Shown piece by piece: positions 23,090 to 34,690 of a stretch of 64,000 nucleotides of DNA. Origin of the DNA: Ligustrum vulgare (Eukaryota; Streptophyta; Magnoliopsida; Lamiales; Oleaceae); assembly GCA_963555705.1 (NCBI GenBank), contig OY743168.1:24911128-24975127 (forward strand), given 5' to 3'. The position numbers and the translations under genes are program-made. How positions within the stretch are numbered: position 1 is the first letter of the stretch; each line of letters begins with the position of its first letter. The notes beneath the pieces are model-generated. The model was not told the origin of the DNA, did no database searches, and saw only the letters and a list, made by a program, of their open reading frames with translations.

Positions 23090-23270
23090 TTGCCTCGGGG
23101 GACTGATTAACACCATGTCAATCTCTGCTCCCCTAGATATCTTTGAACCATCGAAGTACATGGTCCATGGCATTATCTCATAATTATTACCTCTTATTCA
23201 ATTTCTTTAAAAATGTCCACGCATGGACGATTAGCTAAGAAATCGACCAATGCATTATTCTTCACGACCT
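23090..23270 (-). pseudogene. RNase H fragment of the gypsy relic
   Basis: The minus strand encodes PWTMYFDGSKISRGAEIDMV, the N-terminus of the RNase H fold with its first catalytic Asp, and further on ALVDFLANRPCVDIF. It is partial and lies at the edge of the preceding LTR. Confidence 0.75.
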
Positions 23271-23939
23271 TTTGAGGCACATGTTAGATGTCAAAATGAG
23301 ATAAATACAGAGACTTAAAACCAATTCATTGATGTAATATTGGGAAAGAAAACTTGTATTTTATTATATTTATCTTAGAGAATAATACACAGTTATAGGT
23401 CGTAAATATCCCCTCAGTTTGTACAAGTAAAATACAAAGCTAGACACAAATTCTCCATAGGATATTAATTACATTTACATTTTAATAGTTGCATGCTAAG
23501 ATAATAGATGGCCTTTCCTTGCTCAAGTGTTGGCAGATTATACCAAATTGATTGTTCTCCAAGTGATATATACAACTTCATTGGTCACCCTACTAAAGGA
23601 GAAACCATAATTGGTGACCTTGAATATGTCTTCACGATATTGAAAGCCCCTTGATGTTCTGTATTCCAAATGAATTCGTTCTAATTCTTCAACTTTTGGA
23701 GTGGTGAAAAGTCTTTTGCTCGGCATGTACAATTGGAAATAAATCTCCTTCGAAAATTGATTTGGCCTAAGACCCTTTTAGTTCCTTTTTATTACTAGGT
23801 GGGTTGGCATCTAAGATGGCTCTAGACTTGTTCTTGTCATTCGAATTCCTCTTTGATTCACCAAGAATCATAGAAAACTTCTAGCTTCCAGAGCTCACTC
23901 CAAAAGTAAATTAGAGGATTAATTTCAAATTATACTGTC

Positions 23940-24420
23940 TCATTGGTTCAAACGAACATTTTAACTACTCAAAATGATCACTAGTTTTTAATTATTTTAA
24001 CACTACATCATCCACATACATCTCAACAAAATCATTAATCATGTGGTGTAAATTTTGTTTTATGGCCCTTTGGTAAGTAGCTTTAGCAGTTTTAAGTCCG
24101 AAAGACATTACTACTTATTCATAACATCCTAAAGCGCTTGACTTCTAAATTTTATTTTATGAATATAATCTTTAGCAATGTAAATCTGGTTGTATCTAGA
24201 GTATCCATCCATGATGGAATAGACCTCATGGCTTGTAGTTGAATGAACTAAAGAGTCTATACATATTCTTATTTTTTTCATTATTCTTCATAACATGGAC
24301 TATGCTAGATGGCCATTCGACATAACTGGTTGTTCTAATAAACTCGACTTTTAAAAGATGACTAATCTCCTTCTTAAATTCAAGTAAGTGTTGGGTGCAA
24401 ATCTCCTTGGGTTTTTTCTG
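23940..24420 (-). pseudogene. Reverse transcriptase fragment of the gypsy relic
   Basis: Recognisable minus-strand blocks are HEVYSIMDGYSRYNQIYIAK (normal FxMDGxSGYNQI) near 24160-24235 and VMSFGLKTAKATYQRAIKQN followed by EMYVDDVV near 23990-24105. YVDD is the RT catalytic box. Stops and indels lie between them. Confidence 0.78.
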
Positions 24421-25089
24421 TGAGATTCAAAATTTGGTTTAGTAGGTAGCTTATGTTCAACTAGTCCCCTATCTACTCTAGACATTTCCTCGCATTTTCA
24501 TTGCAAAGCTAAATTTATGTTCTTTTAGGCTTACCTCTTTATTCAGGAGTTGATAGATAAATGTTGGATGGTTTTTTATTTCATTTCCAAGGTTGACTTC
24601 TTTTAAAGGGTCTTGTGCTTTTGAAAATTCCGATTTCTCGTTCATGTTCAATTAACCCTCCAAGTTTTTGAGTCTTCAATCAGGTTCCTTTCTTTGAGGA
24701 AGTCGACTTCGATAACCTCTTTCCAAATATGCTGCTCCGTGGTATGTACGGCCAATTTTCTATTAAGTTCGAAACTACAACTCCTCTTCCATATTCTCTT
24801 ATTCGTTAAGCATTGTAAGCTATGATCTTAGGTTTCATGGCCGAAATCACGGCCCGTTCTTCTTCTTCTTCTTTCCTAGATCCCTTCATGGGTTTTTGTT
24901 AGGCCTTCTACCAATAATTGACTCTTTAAAGGCCACTATGTTTGGCCTCGTTTGGCTAAATAAATGTGTTAGAACCTCATAAAATATGGCTCCTCATTTT
25001 GTTACACTATTGCAGTTTCCTCCCCATCTTATTCCACTTTAACTGGCTTGTAGTTTCCTTCATACATGAAATATTACCCAGTGTTAGTT

Positions 25090-25480
25090 TTTGATGAAAT
25101 AGGCCAACTGTCATCCTAAACGATCTTTACTTCATCTCTTTGATTCCAGAATATGAGACATTGGTAAAGAGAGGAAGGTATGCACCTGTTTCCGAGTATT
25201 CAATCATGTCTACGTAGGATTTTGTAATTGGTAGGTCTATCTATTGTGAAGAATACCATAGTTCTGATCACGCTACCTATAGTTACATCTAAAATCATCT
25301 TCCATTTTGCTAATGTTGCTCCTTCGTTAAAGCTGGTTTTTGAGTTTGAGCGTCCCGTACAACACATAGTAATCAAAGTGGCACCTTGAAAGTTTGCCTA
25401 ATAAGCCAAAGCCGGATTTCTTGTTGTTCCTTTAACAGTCCATTGTAAGATATCTTCCTTCTCCTCATTTTCACCATTAG
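25090..25480 (-). pseudogene. Probable protease C-terminal fragment of the gypsy relic
   Basis: The minus strand shows TNYKILRRHD near 25200 followed by CIPSSLYQCLIF, a decayed form of the YKILLGRPWIHxAGAIxSTLHQxxKF block that ends gypsy protease domains of this lineage. The flanks are not alignable by eye. Confidence 0.5.
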
Positions 25481-27622
25481 ATCAATCTCTTCTTAAACAT
25501 CAATAATGTCTTTATCTTCTAAACCTACCTTCTTACTGTCCAGTTTAGTGATGGTGATGGTACTTCAATGTTTCTCCATTTTTCTCCAAGCAGGTCCTTT
25601 TGCAAAATCTACAGGTGCCTACACAGGCCAACATCTTGAAAATGATGGTCTTGTTGATTAATTTCATGTTAGGTGGCGCTCCCTCCATTGGAGATGGAAT
25701 TGCGCTGAACTTCTATTCTACGGAACTGCACTGAAAGGTACTTCCTAGCCTACTGGTAGAATTATACTAGGAGGTTCTCTCCATCCTATTGGTGAGACAT
25801 TATTGTGGGCGGTGTAGCATACTTTACTGCTACGACACCATTTTCTTGACTTTAGACTTCCCATATAGGATGTAACAGTTGAATTCTCGTCCTGATGGTT
25901 CTCCTAACAAACCAATAGCAGGGTTACCTTCTTAACATAAATCCTCCAGCAACTTATTATATGAGATTCCCATCCTTCTAGCCTGAGCTCTCAAATCTAG
26001 TTCTTCCTCTATGTCAGTCATATCGTCCTCTGGTAAGTCCTGCTTTTTTCCAGTATGAGTGATAGTGAAGGAGGCTCCTTTCCAAACATAAATGTTCTCT
26101 TCATCATATATACAAAATCATCATGTACTTTTGAATTCTCCCACCAATAGGTAGTTGATGGCCACGACTGGAGGAACCGTGCCAAATTTGGGTTCACCCT
26201 CACATCCTAATTCTGTATTTACGATTTTTTCATCACATTCTTCTTGTTTGTTCATGTCTTAATGGGCTACATAGTCAGTAACATTGATCTCACCATGAAT
26301 ATTTGGGCAGAGAATCCGCTACTTGGGGTGCATCATTTGGTCGTAATTCCTCTAGAACCTCATTTGCTAGGTTCTAGTCAGTTGATCAAAAGAGACACAT
26401 ATCCTAGTTCTATTGTTGTATGAATTCCATGTATTGGTTTTGTGCATCTGTGCTCTAAATGTCCTCACTTTTTGGATAAAATTAAGGTATTTCTTGGTCG
26501 GTTTGGATGTAGTTTTCTCAAACTGCCACATCTTTTGGGGCCCTCCAAAAGAAGTTCCTCATCCATGAGTTTCTTCGAATCCTTCCATCATTCCATCTCA
26601 ATTAAGATTTTTCTCGTAGTGTGCACACAACCTTTCTTCAACTCTAACAAGACAACTACTATTTTAATTATGGGCTCCAGTTGCTCAAAAGTACTTGCAT
26701 GTGGTTTGTCTCCCCCCTCTTCTAACACTAGTTTGAACTTTGACAGGTTCAGTTCAATCATATCTGGGACGAGCATATTGATTCCTACTGGATCTGAGAA
26801 TGAGTCTTCGTCTACTTCCATCTTGGTCACGTCGAATGACAAAGTTCTGAATTTTTTGGTTTCCTCATTTAGTACTTAAATTTTGGCTTTTGGTTCTTAC
26901 TTAACTAGTGCTTTACGCTTGTAAATTTTTGCCTTAACCAACTCAGCCAAGCATATTTCTTCTTCGGCCTGCTCTACCTTAATCTCATTCATTTCATAAT
27001 TGGGGTCTCTACAGTAAGTCCCTTTGCTAGAGTTTTTCATTTGCTTTTCTCTCCTTAACAATCGTTCGTAACAAACAACATTAGAACTCAATTAAAATAG
27101 GTTCTGAAATTCCCTATCTTGAAACTTCTTTCCAAATTAAACCTTAGACAACTCTTATCAATCATCACAAACTCTTTTTTTTTTTTGGGAAAAGGTGCAA
27201 AGCATTTACTTCTACTCGTTTTAAATCTTTGAAGAAAGGTTTTGGCCCTCTTATTTCGTGAATGCTTAAGATTAACCAATCTACCAAGTTAACTCTGATT
27301 TGGGCTTGTAAAATTGGGCGTGAAACAATTGTTCCATTTGATACAATTATCGAACCGAATTAGCCAACAAGTTGATGAACCTGGAGAAAGCTACACCTGT
27401 TGAAGAGCTAAGGAACATTCTTAGTTTTTGATACTTATTAACTTCTACACAATAAAGGGTAAACCTCTTAATGTGTTCAATAGTGGACACTTCTCCCAAC
27501 CCCATAAACAATGAAAATTATGGGATTCTATAGCCCTTTGGTCATAGGTAAGCCTGATCCATCCATTCCGGATAAGGCTTTCAATAATTTGGCCATATGA
27601 TTAGCCTTATTCCCAAGCTAAT
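25481..27622 (-). other. Unassigned interior of the gypsy relic
   Basis: Only short frames remain (for example 26588-26842 and 26897-27091 on the minus strand), without motifs I can name. Acidic and Lys-rich character fits the gag-protease linker of the element. Confidence 0.4.
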
Positions 27623-28160
27623 TTAGTATTGTAGGACTTCAGCTATCTGTTCGTTCAATAAAGTGTTAGAGTCATATGGCATGCCTATGGGCCTGGGTAC
27701 ATACGACATTGTAAATGGTCTAACATATGGAAACCCTCCATTGTTTGGACTGGGGTTGACATTAGGTATTCTCCCATTCTTTTGATTGGTCATCTGATTT
27801 CCTCCACTAACTGAACAATTGTTATTTTGCTGACTCTCATTTTGGCCATTACCCCCAAGTTTAACATGTCCCCATATGAGATGTATCAACATGTGACACT
27901 TTATTGTTGTAGGTCATTACTGAGGTATATCCTAGAGGAGGGTTATTTTCGTTAAATTAATGTTTCGAGTTCGGGTACAGTGGGCGTCTCCTAAAGGAGA
28001 ACAAAATTCAGTCAAGTGACTGAAATTGCCTATCAACTCGGTCATTAACTCGTTCAATGTTCCTACTTGTCTAGCAATATTATCATAATGTGCATTCCTA
28101 GTTTGAACAAGCTTTTCAGTATTATGTATGTTTTGAAGTCTTACATATTCAACCAAGTCC
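27623..28160 (-). pseudogene. Gag-like fragment of the gypsy relic
   Basis: Two minus-strand frames encode YVRLQNIHNTEKLVQTRNAH with VGTLNELMTELIG (heptad-like) and an Asn/Pro/Gly-rich segment (NPSPNNGGFPYVRPFTMSY). This composition is like the start of Gag in non-chromovirus gypsy elements. No knuckle remains. Confidence 0.45.
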
Positions 28161-28350
28161 TGGGTGAGTTCCCCAAGAAGCGATCACATCACATTAGGGC
28201 TGAGCTCTTTAATGGGCTCATAGTGGCTGCTTTTAGGACTTTGTCCAATTTCTTGAGTCTCCAGTCATTCTATCATAGACGCTACGTAGCAATGGTTGGA
28301 TAGGTCTTTGTCGGCATTTTCGAAGGCATTGTAACTCTTTTTTTACACCA

Positions 28351-29045
28351 AGGGTCCCACCGGGCATGCCAAATTATTCGGGTATGGTTTCGTACAAAAC
28401 AATTAAGTAGGAAACTCAGACGATGTGTGCAGGACCAAAGATTTTGAACAATTATGTGGTGGTTCTTGCTTTGGAGAAGCGCATTATCTTTCCACTTTTG
28501 GTATCCTTTTGGTACCTCTCCACTTGAACAATCACAAGGGTAATTACTGATGACCTAGAATGAATATAAGGAAATCACTGTTCTAACACCAATATTCATA
28601 ATTTGTCGTACAATGGTAGAACGACTCTTATGAGCAATTGTTTTATTATTTTGCAATATTCTTTTCCAGAATCATAGGTTCTCTTATGGTGAGCCCATGA
28701 CATTGTAGTGAGTCAACTACACAAGTTCTCTATAATCTTACCCTGTGATTTGGTGAGGAAGACGAAGAGTAAATGGTGAGCCCTATGACAGTGGAGTCAA
28801 CATGGACTTTGTATTGTTTTCTGGAAAGAAATTGGTTGAAAAAAACAAATATTAGTACGATGTTGTACATTTGGTTTTGCTTTTGTATAAATTTAGTCTT
28901 TCTTCTTTCAATGCAGTGTGGTTCAATTTGAATTTAAACTTTTGATCCATGTTTGTATGTGGAGTCTTAGTTGTGACAAAACTAATCTATTGAGATAAAC
29001 TGTCAATCTCAACACTCACATTTTGAAATTCTAGACATTTTTTTA
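28351..29045. other. No gene seen; decayed leader/LTR-like DNA
   Basis: AT-rich sequence with GGTGAGCCC(A/T)ATGACA repeated near 28699 and 28777. It may be the old LTR of the relic. No coding region is visible. Confidence 0.4.
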
Positions 29046-29290
29046 ATATGTCAAATTTGATTCAGATTCTTTTCTGAAGGTTGAGCCCCAACTTTGAGGG
29101 CCCTCACCGACCCTGTCCTAGGCCTTGATGAAAGATGTAAATCGCAGGTTATGCTTCCCAGAGTGTAGGGTGAGGGCTTACCTTTTAACTTGGTAAGGGC
29201 CGGATTCGAACCCCTGACCAATCAAGGCTGGTCTTTAAACTACCCTCCCTTTCACCGCTGGGAGATGTGCTCTGGGGACTATTCAATTCT
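29046..29290 (-). mobile_element. Candidate SINE (tRNA-like B box on the minus strand)
   Basis: At 29202-29212 the minus strand reads GGTTCGAATCC, a perfect pol III B box, within GTCAGGGGTTCGAATCCGGC. About 55 bases upstream on that strand CTCCCAGCGGTGAAAGGG is a weak A-box candidate. The sequence is GC-rich against an AT-rich background and is followed downstream by GTAAGCCCTCACCC. A 3' tail and target duplication could not be fixed. A tRNA pseudogene is less likely because no cloverleaf arms beyond the T arm are evident. Confidence 0.4.
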
Positions 29291-30825
29291 TTTCTACTCG
29301 TGTTATGAGTCGTGGTTCAACATTTAAGGCAGCTAAACAACCTGCAAGTTATAGTGTAAAGGGACATCTAATAACTTCGAAAGTCACACCCATGTTAATC
29401 AACCGATAACTTCATTCGTATTTTGGTTTTTGAATAGTAGTTGAGCTAAGTAGCTTTCCTCCAATATCTTATTTATAAATAGCCAAACATGACCTAAGTA
29501 TTGTTCAAGTGACAAATCTAATGGCTTTCAATTATTTTAAATTTTGAATACATGCACTTTGTTCTATCCCAATTTCTTTTCGATTTCAAGATCAATAATT
29601 TAACTATTTGTACTTAGTTATATGTAATACTTGCGAAATCTAGTGAAATATTTTTTGTCTCCAAAATAAATGTGTAGCGGTAATAGCATCCAAATATTTC
29701 TAAATTTTCAATTGCATTCTCGTTTGTCACATTTTGTATTTTGACGATCTCATGACCTTGTAAGTTTTTGTAATCTTCTTGGATAATTACTTAGATAATC
29801 ATTCATGCATTTAAAACTGATATGCATTTGTCAAGCCTTCGACAAATATAATATTTTGGAATGTAATAACTTCAAATGGACACCTATGAATACATTAACC
29901 CTATCGCGCAGCTCTAACTATGGAAGCTGACAATTCAAATATGTCGAATTAGACATTTGAAGCATCGATCTATACATTTAGCATTGCACAAGTTGGCATT
30001 AAATGTGTGTGATAGGAACAAATCAATCTCCAAACATTAAGTATGTTCATCAATGTTCAACTACCAAATTACAAAATGAAAATATATTAGACATTTCTTT
30101 ATCACATAAAGAAAATAAAGAATGGAGGATATTGTTACATTTTTTTTTCCAGCAAATCGTGGAAGATGAATCCGCAAAATTACATCTTTTTCAAATTTGA
30201 ATGGAGATAAAGGAAAAAGACTTGAGATTCTCAATTGAAAATACCAAACATCTACCTAGCAATTTCTTGTAAAATAATTTGTTTATTTTGCAATTCTTTT
30301 CTCCATTATGCTAGATTAATGAGTTTCTTGTAGCACAAGATATCCATCATGTAAGCATTAATTGCTCAATTAATGCAAGCAAAAAAGGTGAATTTACGAA
30401 TAATTTGGACATTTACTTATAAACCTATGTTTGGTTGGAGTGAATATAAATCATTTGTAATCGCTCCAATTTTTAATACAACTTTTTAACTACACATATT
30501 TTCTCTCTCCGTAAGATTATGACATTAAAACCTAATTTGGTGAAAATTAAATTTTAAATTTAATCTAAATCAAGTTTAATAATTAATTTTAATCATACAT
30601 TTTATGGGACCATCAAATTTTCAACTACACATTTTATGCATAAACAAATAAGTATTGGGCCATAGCCCAGAAAAATAGTCATTTCTTGACTTTGTTAGTG
30701 ACAATAACTAATATCTATTTACAATCTATTTATATCTGCATCTACATCTACATTGCCGCCGTCAGCCATCGTCGTTGAGATCTCCTCCTCACCATCAAAC
30801 TATGTTTTGGGATGATGAAGAATAG
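29291..30825. other. Gene-free intergenic DNA
   Basis: AT-rich, short ORFs only, no recognisable family. A motif pair near 30420-30580 (TTTGGTTGGAGTG ... AATTTGGTGAAAATTAAATT) resembles one arm of the Tourist-like MITEs found elsewhere in the window, but a complete element cannot be drawn. Confidence 0.5.
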
Positions 30826-31923
30826 GGGTAGACGTGGTTCGATTTGATTCTTATTCCAGAAGAACTTTGGTTCTGGTTTTAAAATAATCAAACCAAACCA
30901 TGAATCGATGATTTTTTTCTAATGGAACCGATTAGTCTTTATAAAGATATGGAACCAAACCGTTCGATTTTGGTTTGCTCTGGTTTGATTCAGGATCATT
31001 ACTTGAATTTTTAAATAATAAATACAAATTAAAAATTGTTTATATCAACTTCTTCATTAGAATCCATCTACATCATTACTAAATAAAAAATGAAATTTTT
31101 AGTTAACAAAGCAAAAGTTTAAAAAAAAGTAACATGTTATTCCAAATTGAAGAAGGAGAAGAAACCAGCCTGAAGAAATCTCGCCATTGAAACTTAGAGA
31201 ATCAAACATAAATGCCTTTTAGATTTATAGTTACATGTTATGAAGGTCTGACTCTGCCCATTCTATTGCGACGTTGTGTGAGTTAGGGATGAAATTTGCA
31301 ATTTAAGTTTGTTTTGACTCCTAAGAATTGACGAATTATGCTAAGGTTTATATATATAGCGTTCACTGTGGCACGTGTCTTCCCTTATTGGGGGGGGGTG
31401 TCAGGCGGGGTTCACCAGGCGTCGCCTGACACCCAATGTCCACTCGCCAAGTGGCAGTGTGCATTTTTATGGTGCCCCATAAATGGGTTCATATATACAT
31501 AAATTTTAAAAAATAAATATTAATGTTGTCGATTGTGACTAAGGAGCACGATGATTGCTATGCTATAAGAATGCAAATAAAGTAGTGTCAATGCGTGTCT
31601 ATAATTGAAAAGAAGAAAAATGAATTAAAATTAGAATCTTAATTTAAGATTTAAAATCTTTGTTTAATAGAAAATGAGGTAAAATGTATTGTAAATAACA
31701 TTTTTGTACATTTCACATTTATAATATAAGATTTGAATTTTTTGACGAGATGAATAACCACTAATTTGTAAAAAAAAAATATAAATATAAAAAAAATGAG
31801 TTTGATTCTTGTTCTGGTTCTAGTTCTTGAATGAGAACCGGAATCAGAACCGAAACTCTTTATTATAAGAATCAAATTATTATTTTTTTTATACATTGAT
31901 TTGGTTCTGATTTGATCAGGTTT
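30826..31923. other. GGTTCTG-rich repeat block hosting the LTR insertion
   Basis: Both ends are enriched in variants of GGTTC(T/G)GATT and its complement (30835-31000 and 31800-31928), including TCTAGTTCTTGAATGAGAAC at 31820-31840. This looks like an old non-autonomous repeat. The young LTR element at 31929 inserted into its right end, since the target site GATTC lies in this motif. Confidence 0.4.
31396..31434. repeat. Perfect 12-bp stem hairpin, GC-rich
   Basis: GGGTGTCAGGCG at 31396-31407 pairs with CGCCTGACACCC at 31423-31434 around a 15-base loop, in otherwise AT-rich DNA. Function unknown. Confidence 0.8.
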
Positions 31924-31928
31924 GATTC

Positions 31929-32136
31929 TGTTATAAAATCATCGAAATCATAAGAACAACATAGAGAGAGAAATGGAGAGAGTTTAGAGGAGAGAATTTC
32001 TCTTCAAGAATTGGTGTAATAAATTGGTAAGTATAGGCTCCTATTTATAGGAGTGGACAATGGCACAATCGTAATATTGTAAAGTTTACAGGGATATAAT
32101 GGTTATGTCATTCACATATATACATTATTTATAACA
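31929..32136 (-). repeat. 3' LTR (left in the window) of the LOG-carrying element
   Basis: 208 bp, TGTTATAA...TTATAACA. Preceded by GATTC and followed by the polypurine tract (minus-strand TTCAAGGGGGAG). One base (near 32036, G here, A in the partner) separates it from the other LTR. Confidence 0.95.
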
Positions 32137-32168
32137 CTCCCCCTTGAATGACATATTACGCAATTGTC

Positions 32169-32863
32169 TGCCTCGTTAAAACCTTGCTAAGAAAACCCAA
32201 TGGGATAAAACTTGAGCGAAGGAAAAAGAGTACAGTTGCTCCCCCTGATATTGGCCATCGTCAATCATTGAGTCTTAATGTTCAAGTAGAACAAATCATG
32301 TATTGAATCTTTGAAGTTCTTCAGTGCTTCAGTGCTGCCTCGTTAAAACCTTGTCAGTAAAACCCAATGGGACAAAATCTGAACGAAGGAAAAAGAGTAC
32401 AGCCGCTGCCTCGTTAAAACCTTGTCAGGAAAACCCTGTGGGACAAAACCTGGACGAAGGAAAAAGAGTACAGCATGACAGCATGATTCTCCCCCTGAAG
32501 TGTGCAATCAAGTATTCATGAACCTTTTGAATAATGATATCATCTTTCTTCTGGAATATATATGAAAATCTTCTTGTGTGTAGTCGATATCATAACATTC
32601 TTCATAAGATGTGTATGATTTTCTTCATTTGTTGATATCATTCCAGTATACCAATGTGTTGCTGAATTATAGCTTGTTGATAGCTATGATGATGCCTCAA
32701 AAACCTTGCTAGGAAAACCCTGTGGGACAAAACCTCAGCGAAGGGAAAAAGAGTGCATTATTCTCATTAATTTTCATCAATACGCCTCAACTGTTGCCTC
32801 ATTAAAAAAACTTGCTATGAAAACCCTGTGGGACAAAACCTCAGCTAAGGGAAAAAGAGTGCA
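32169..32863 (-). repeat. Five 65-bp repeats next to the polypurine tract
   Basis: Units near 32169, 32335, 32406, 32695 and 32794 share CCTTG(C/T)(C/T)A(A/G)(G/T)(A/T)AAAACCC, TGGGACAAAA and GAAGG(G)AAAAAGAGT(A/G)CA. On the element's strand they form its 3' untranslated region. Comparable repeats occur in the 3' UTR of some plant copia elements, which supports the copia assignment. Confidence 0.88.
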
Positions 32864-32933
32864 ACGCGTATTTATTCCTTTCATGGAATATTACATGTAT
32901 ATTGGTGCAATCACGAATCTTTTCATTGTATTT

Positions 32934-33126
32934 TTCACTTCTGGTGAATAATCAAATTTAGAATTCACTTCTGGTGAATAATCAAATCTATAATTCACTT
33001 TCATAGATTGCATCTTTCACTTCTAGTGAATAATTAAATATTCATTTTCAAATTCACTTCTAGTGAATAATCAATTTCAAATTCACTTCTGGTGAATATT
33101 CATTTTCGTATTCACTTCTAGTGAAT
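32934..33126. repeat. Six tandem mini-hairpins, stem TTCAC/GTGAA
   Basis: Copies near 32934, 32963, 33016, 33052, 33081 and 33110 read (A)TTCAC, loop TTCTG or TTCTA, GTGAA(T), separated by AATCAA-type spacers. Every copy keeps the complete 5-6 bp stem. Confidence 0.9.
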
Positions 33127-33611
33127 AATCAATTTCCCAGATGTCATAAATAGTACACTCCAATTTCACTTTCAACATATTATATCATGGAGTCATTTGT
33201 ATCATTCTATAGTGATACTAATCTGGGCATATTGAATCTTTCAATGATTTATACATGTATGTTCTTACACTTTATAAACTGCAATTTCTAATTTTGCAGG
33301 AGCATAATCAATCATTGAAATAGATATCAATTTCGACATATAATCTACAATCATTTTACTTGAAATCCCAACGTACCGCGATCAACTGGTACATCAAAGA
33401 ATACTCCCAAAGTACCGAGATGAGAATCATACATTTTGATCTCACTCATTGGTATATCAAGGAGCTCAAGCTAGTGATTTAGACTATAGTCTATCCACCA
33501 TATGTCATGCCAGTTCTATGAAAAATTTCGCGCGCAACTAGTCGTCTTTTACGACTGTGAAATATTTTTCATTTGTACATATAATTACTGGCTTTACACA
33601 TTTAAGCATTT

Positions 33612-34382
33612 GGACTTCAGGTCCTTGAACAATAATCCCTACATTAGGGTTTCATACTTGGCCAAAGAATTATGATTTCATCAATCTTATTTCATAAGAG
33701 GGTATGCAGTCGACTTATTTATCGATTCCATCTCAATATAACGTGGAGAGATCTCTTTATATGTTCTATCATCAGGTACCTGAATATCTCATCATTTGAC
33801 TATGTCCCTTTTACTTACTTTGAGTATTTAGCCTCAAAGGAATCATTTCAATCATTCAAGAGATATTTATTTTTGGAATCGATAGTCATTATGCTTCAGG
33901 CATAATTACGCTTCAGGCGTGTTTTCACCATAATGTTCTCAAATATTATCAATCGGCTAAAATGCCATAACACATGTCATTCTTTTAGGAATGTAATTTC
34001 AATCATATATCTCAGTGCGCTTTGGTGGAGTGTATGCATATCGCACTTTTACAAATAATAAAGCTTCTTGAGCTATTCCCTGTTTGACATAGGATATTGT
34101 TGTATGATAAACAATTTCTGAATAAGTTATTCTCATAGAAAATAATTTGAAACTTTTGATAATCTAACCGTTTATTATAGAACTTCTGGTTCTATACGGT
34201 TTTATTTCATTTCTATGTATGAATATTTGATTCAAAACAATATCGCTAAACTTCTGGTTCAATACAATGTATATTTCATTTATGAGCTTCTGGTTCATAC
34301 TATATACATATTTCATTTGTACGTATGAACTTCTGGTTCAGCAAGATATTTCACTTGTACATATGTATGAACTTCTGGTTCA
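33612..34382. repeat. Dispersed mini-hairpins with TTC(T/A)G loop, left of the ORFs
   Basis: Stems differ but each pairs with itself: 33612 GGAC/GTCC; 33888 ATTATGC/GCATAAT; 33908 ACGC/GCGT; 34177 ATAGAAC/GTTCTAT; 34281 TATGAGC/GTTCATA (one G-T wobble); 34326 TGAAC/GTTCA; 34368 TGAAC/GTTCA. Loops are TTCAG or TTCTG throughout. Confidence 0.88.
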
Positions 34383-34690
34383 ATACAGTATTCATTTCAT
34401 CAGTACATATTCCTGTATAGTTCAAATTAGTATACCTTTATTTTTATTATACCGAAGAATCAGGTACAATATCCAAGGAAATATCTCATGATCTCAATCT
34501 TGTCGCCAAATCTTCCCTTATATCGAAAAAGGTAACGACGCATTATCTCATTGTTCCCACCTTTTTTAAAAATTTATTCCATTATTTCTTGATGGAATCA
34601 ATATCACTGACACGCGGAGCCATCGCTCTTTTACGCGTTGAATAATGCATTTAAATAGATGACTTGGGAAGAAGGCTAGATCCATCAAAA
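34383..34690. other. Spacer upstream of the 181-codon ORF
   Basis: AT-rich, no coding frame. GCATTTAAATAGATG at 34647-34661 could serve as a TATA-like element, but this is weak. A short upstream ATG at 34659 ends after six codons. Confidence 0.3.

Larger units (their letters stand above)
23085..28350 (-). mobile_element. Ancient minus-strand Ty3/gypsy relic
   Basis: The minus strand read from 28350 to 23085 shows gag-like, protease-like, RT and RNase H traces in the proper order, all heavily broken by stops and frameshifts. A non-homologous insert of about 600 bases (23330-23930) separates RT from RNase H. GGGTCCCACCGGGCATGCC near 28347-28365 resembles a leader or LTR segment of such elements. 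LTR ends cannot be defined. Confidence 0.75.

Noticed and set aside
29190..29280. tRNA gene
   Set aside because: Only a B box and T-arm-like segment are visible; no acceptor, D and anticodon arms fold.
30420..30620. Complete MITE
   Set aside because: Only one arm resembles the Tourist-like ends; no matching second arm or TTA duplication was found.
32934..33126. CRISPR array
   Set aside because: Short regularly spaced hairpin repeats, but spacers are near-identical AT words, repeat units are about 15 bases, and the genome is a plant's.
34664..34690. Earlier start of the 181-codon ORF
   Set aside because: The frame is open from 34655 but the first ATG is 34691; a TTG start is unlikely in a plant nuclear gene.
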